From GCA-2708415 sp964351905 (GTDB lineage Bacteria; Pseudomonadota; Alphaproteobacteria; Micavibrionales; Micavibrionaceae): 15,670 nt of DNA. A program made the position numbers and the translations under genes. The notes under the pieces were generated by a model. The model ran no database searches and had not been told where the DNA came from. It was given only the letters and a program-made list of their open reading frames with translations. The number at the start of each line of letters is the position of its first letter. Within the stretch, counting starts at the first letter, position 1. This document shows, piece by piece, positions 14,858 to 15,670 of the stretch. The stretch is taken from positions 1-15,670 of the forward strand of contig CAYGPG010000038.1 in assembly GCA_964351905.1 (NCBI GenBank), given 5' to 3'.

Positions 14858-15136
14858 ATGGCATTAAAACTTAAAAAAGTAACGGAAAAACTTTCAAAAG
14901 TGCGCGATAGCCTGTCTGAAAACGGTGAAATTTCAAAAGAAAACCAAGAAATTCTAAAATCCTTAATTGGCGATACAATTGAAATTGCACAAAAAGATTT
15001 GAAAAAATTGCCTAATTCTATGCGTTCGCGCTTTATGCCCACGGCAGAAAACGATAACACGCCTTTGACATCAGAACAAAAATATCGCCTAAGCCTAATC
15101 GAAAAAACGGGCACAGGTTCTGCTTCTATTCATTAA
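14858..15136 (+). CDS. Small charged protein between yejB and yejE, unknown
   Basis: This 92-aa ORF has a GGAAG at 14845-14849, 8 bp before the ATG, which supports translation. The first 50 residues are Lys/Glu-rich and probably helical (TEKLSKVRDSLSENGEISKENQEILKSL is broken by NGE), and the rest is polar with KLPNSMRSRF and LTSEQKYRLSLIEKTG. There is no signal peptide and no membrane span. I do not recognise it. It sits 57 bp after yejB and 39 bp before yejE on the same strand, where yejB and yejE are normally adjacent, so it is either a local addition to the operon or a lineage-specific accessory of the transporter. Confidence 0.6.
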   Translation: MALKLKKVTEKLSKVRDSLSENGEISKENQEILKSLIGDTIEIAQKDLKKLPNSMRSRFMPTAENDNTPLTSEQKYRLSLIEKTGTGSASIH

Positions 15137-15175
15137 ACACTTTTCTTAAATTCATAGTTTGGCTAGAGTCTAAAT

Positions 15176-15670
15176 ATGACTTTTTCGCCCTTTACCCAAC
15201 GCCGCCTTGCACAGTTTAAAGCGAATAAACGTGGCTATTGGTCGTTATGGATTTTTCTGTTCCTTTTTCTCATTTGCCTTGGCGCGGAATTTGTCGCCAA
15301 TGATAAACCGCTGTTTTTAAAATATGAGGGTGACTTTTACACCCCCATATTTCAATCCTACCCCGAAACAACCTTCGGCGGAGATTTTGAGACCGAGGCA
15401 GATTATCGCGACCCTTTTGTCAAAGACCTAATCAACGACAAGGGCTGGATGATCTGGCCGCCCATTCGTTTTTCTTATGATACAATTAATTATAATTTAC
15501 CAACGCCTGCCCCCTCTGGATTAACGAGTGAAAATCTCCTCGGCACCGATGATCAAGGGCGAGATGTTGCGGCGCGGGTCATCTATGGCTTTCGTATTTC
15601 TGTGCTATTTGGTCTAGCACTAACGATTATAAGTTCCATCATCGGTATTACGGCGGGGGCGTTCCAAGGG
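15176..15670 (+). CDS. yejE: YejE-type ABC transporter permease, 5' part
   Basis: The frame from ATG 15176 is open to the window end (165 codons, no stop), so the gene is truncated by the window and not by mutation. YejE is the second permease of the importer. Visible are SPFTQRRLAQFKANKRGYWS (4-23), a first span (about 24-41), the long periplasmic loop with DPFVKDLINDKGWMIWPPIRF, and LGTDDQGRDVAARVIYGFR (about 124-142), which marks the start of the transmembrane domain in this permease family. The C-terminal half with the EAA loop lies beyond the window, probably followed by the ATPase gene yejF. Confidence 0.93.
   Translation, partial: MTFSPFTQRRLAQFKANKRGYWSLWIFLFLFLICLGAEFVANDKPLFLKYEGDFYTPIFQSYPETTFGGDFETEADYRDPFVKDLINDKGWMIWPPIRFSYDTINYNLPTPAPSGLTSENLLGTDDQGRDVAARVIYGFRISVLFGLALTIISSIIGITAGAFQG

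Overview
The window looks like a chromosomal segment of a motile, Gram-negative alphaproteobacterium with an AT-leaning genome. The main evidence is a near full-length CtrA, the alphaproteobacterial cell-cycle master regulator, next to a fliI-fliJ pair. Flagellar genes flhF, flhG and a fliK-like gene of the Rhodospirillales-like kind, a quinone-linked PyrD, a CMP-Kdo synthetase family protein (LPS) and a Yej peptide importer fit this. The order or genus cannot be fixed from sequence alone.

Layout. Positions 1-230 hold a palindromic intergenic repeat and the leader of flhF. Positions 231-5129 (+ strand) carry flhF, flhG, an unrecognised multi-pass membrane protein and a long Pro/Gln-rich FliK-like gene. 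The opposite strand carries fliI-fliJ (6914-5135), which meets the fliK-like gene tail to tail with only 5 bp between. A 170-bp AT-rich divergent region (6915-7084) separates fliI from ctrA. It holds seven TTAA boxes, five of them phased at about 10 bp inside a dyad, and one exact TTAA-N7-TTAAC CtrA box. Downstream of ctrA follow pgsA (phospholipid synthesis), pyrD (pyrimidine synthesis) and yejA (periplasmic binding protein). Then come a kdsB-like gene, a small AT-rich membrane-protein gene, a histidine phosphatase, yejB, an unrecognised 92-aa ORF and the 5' part of yejE, which runs off the window.

How the genes work together. FlhF/FlhG set flagellar position and number, FliI/FliJ form the export ATPase and its stalk, and the FliK-like protein would set hook length. 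CtrA plausibly controls itself and fliI through the shared divergent region. The yej genes encode an ABC importer for peptides, but the locus is interrupted between yejA and yejB.

The least ordinary part is 12149-13682. Five different short repeat types are packed there. A 25-bp inverted repeat brackets exactly one ORF (12177-12791) and supplies the last residues of both KdsB and that ORF. A second palindromic element sits in frame inside the histidine phosphatase gene. Removing the bracketed segment on paper would restore a classic ATGA start/stop overlap between kdsB and the phosphatase gene, so this looks like a small mobile gene cassette inserted into a formerly tight operon. I see no CRISPR array, tRNA, rRNA or transposase gene.
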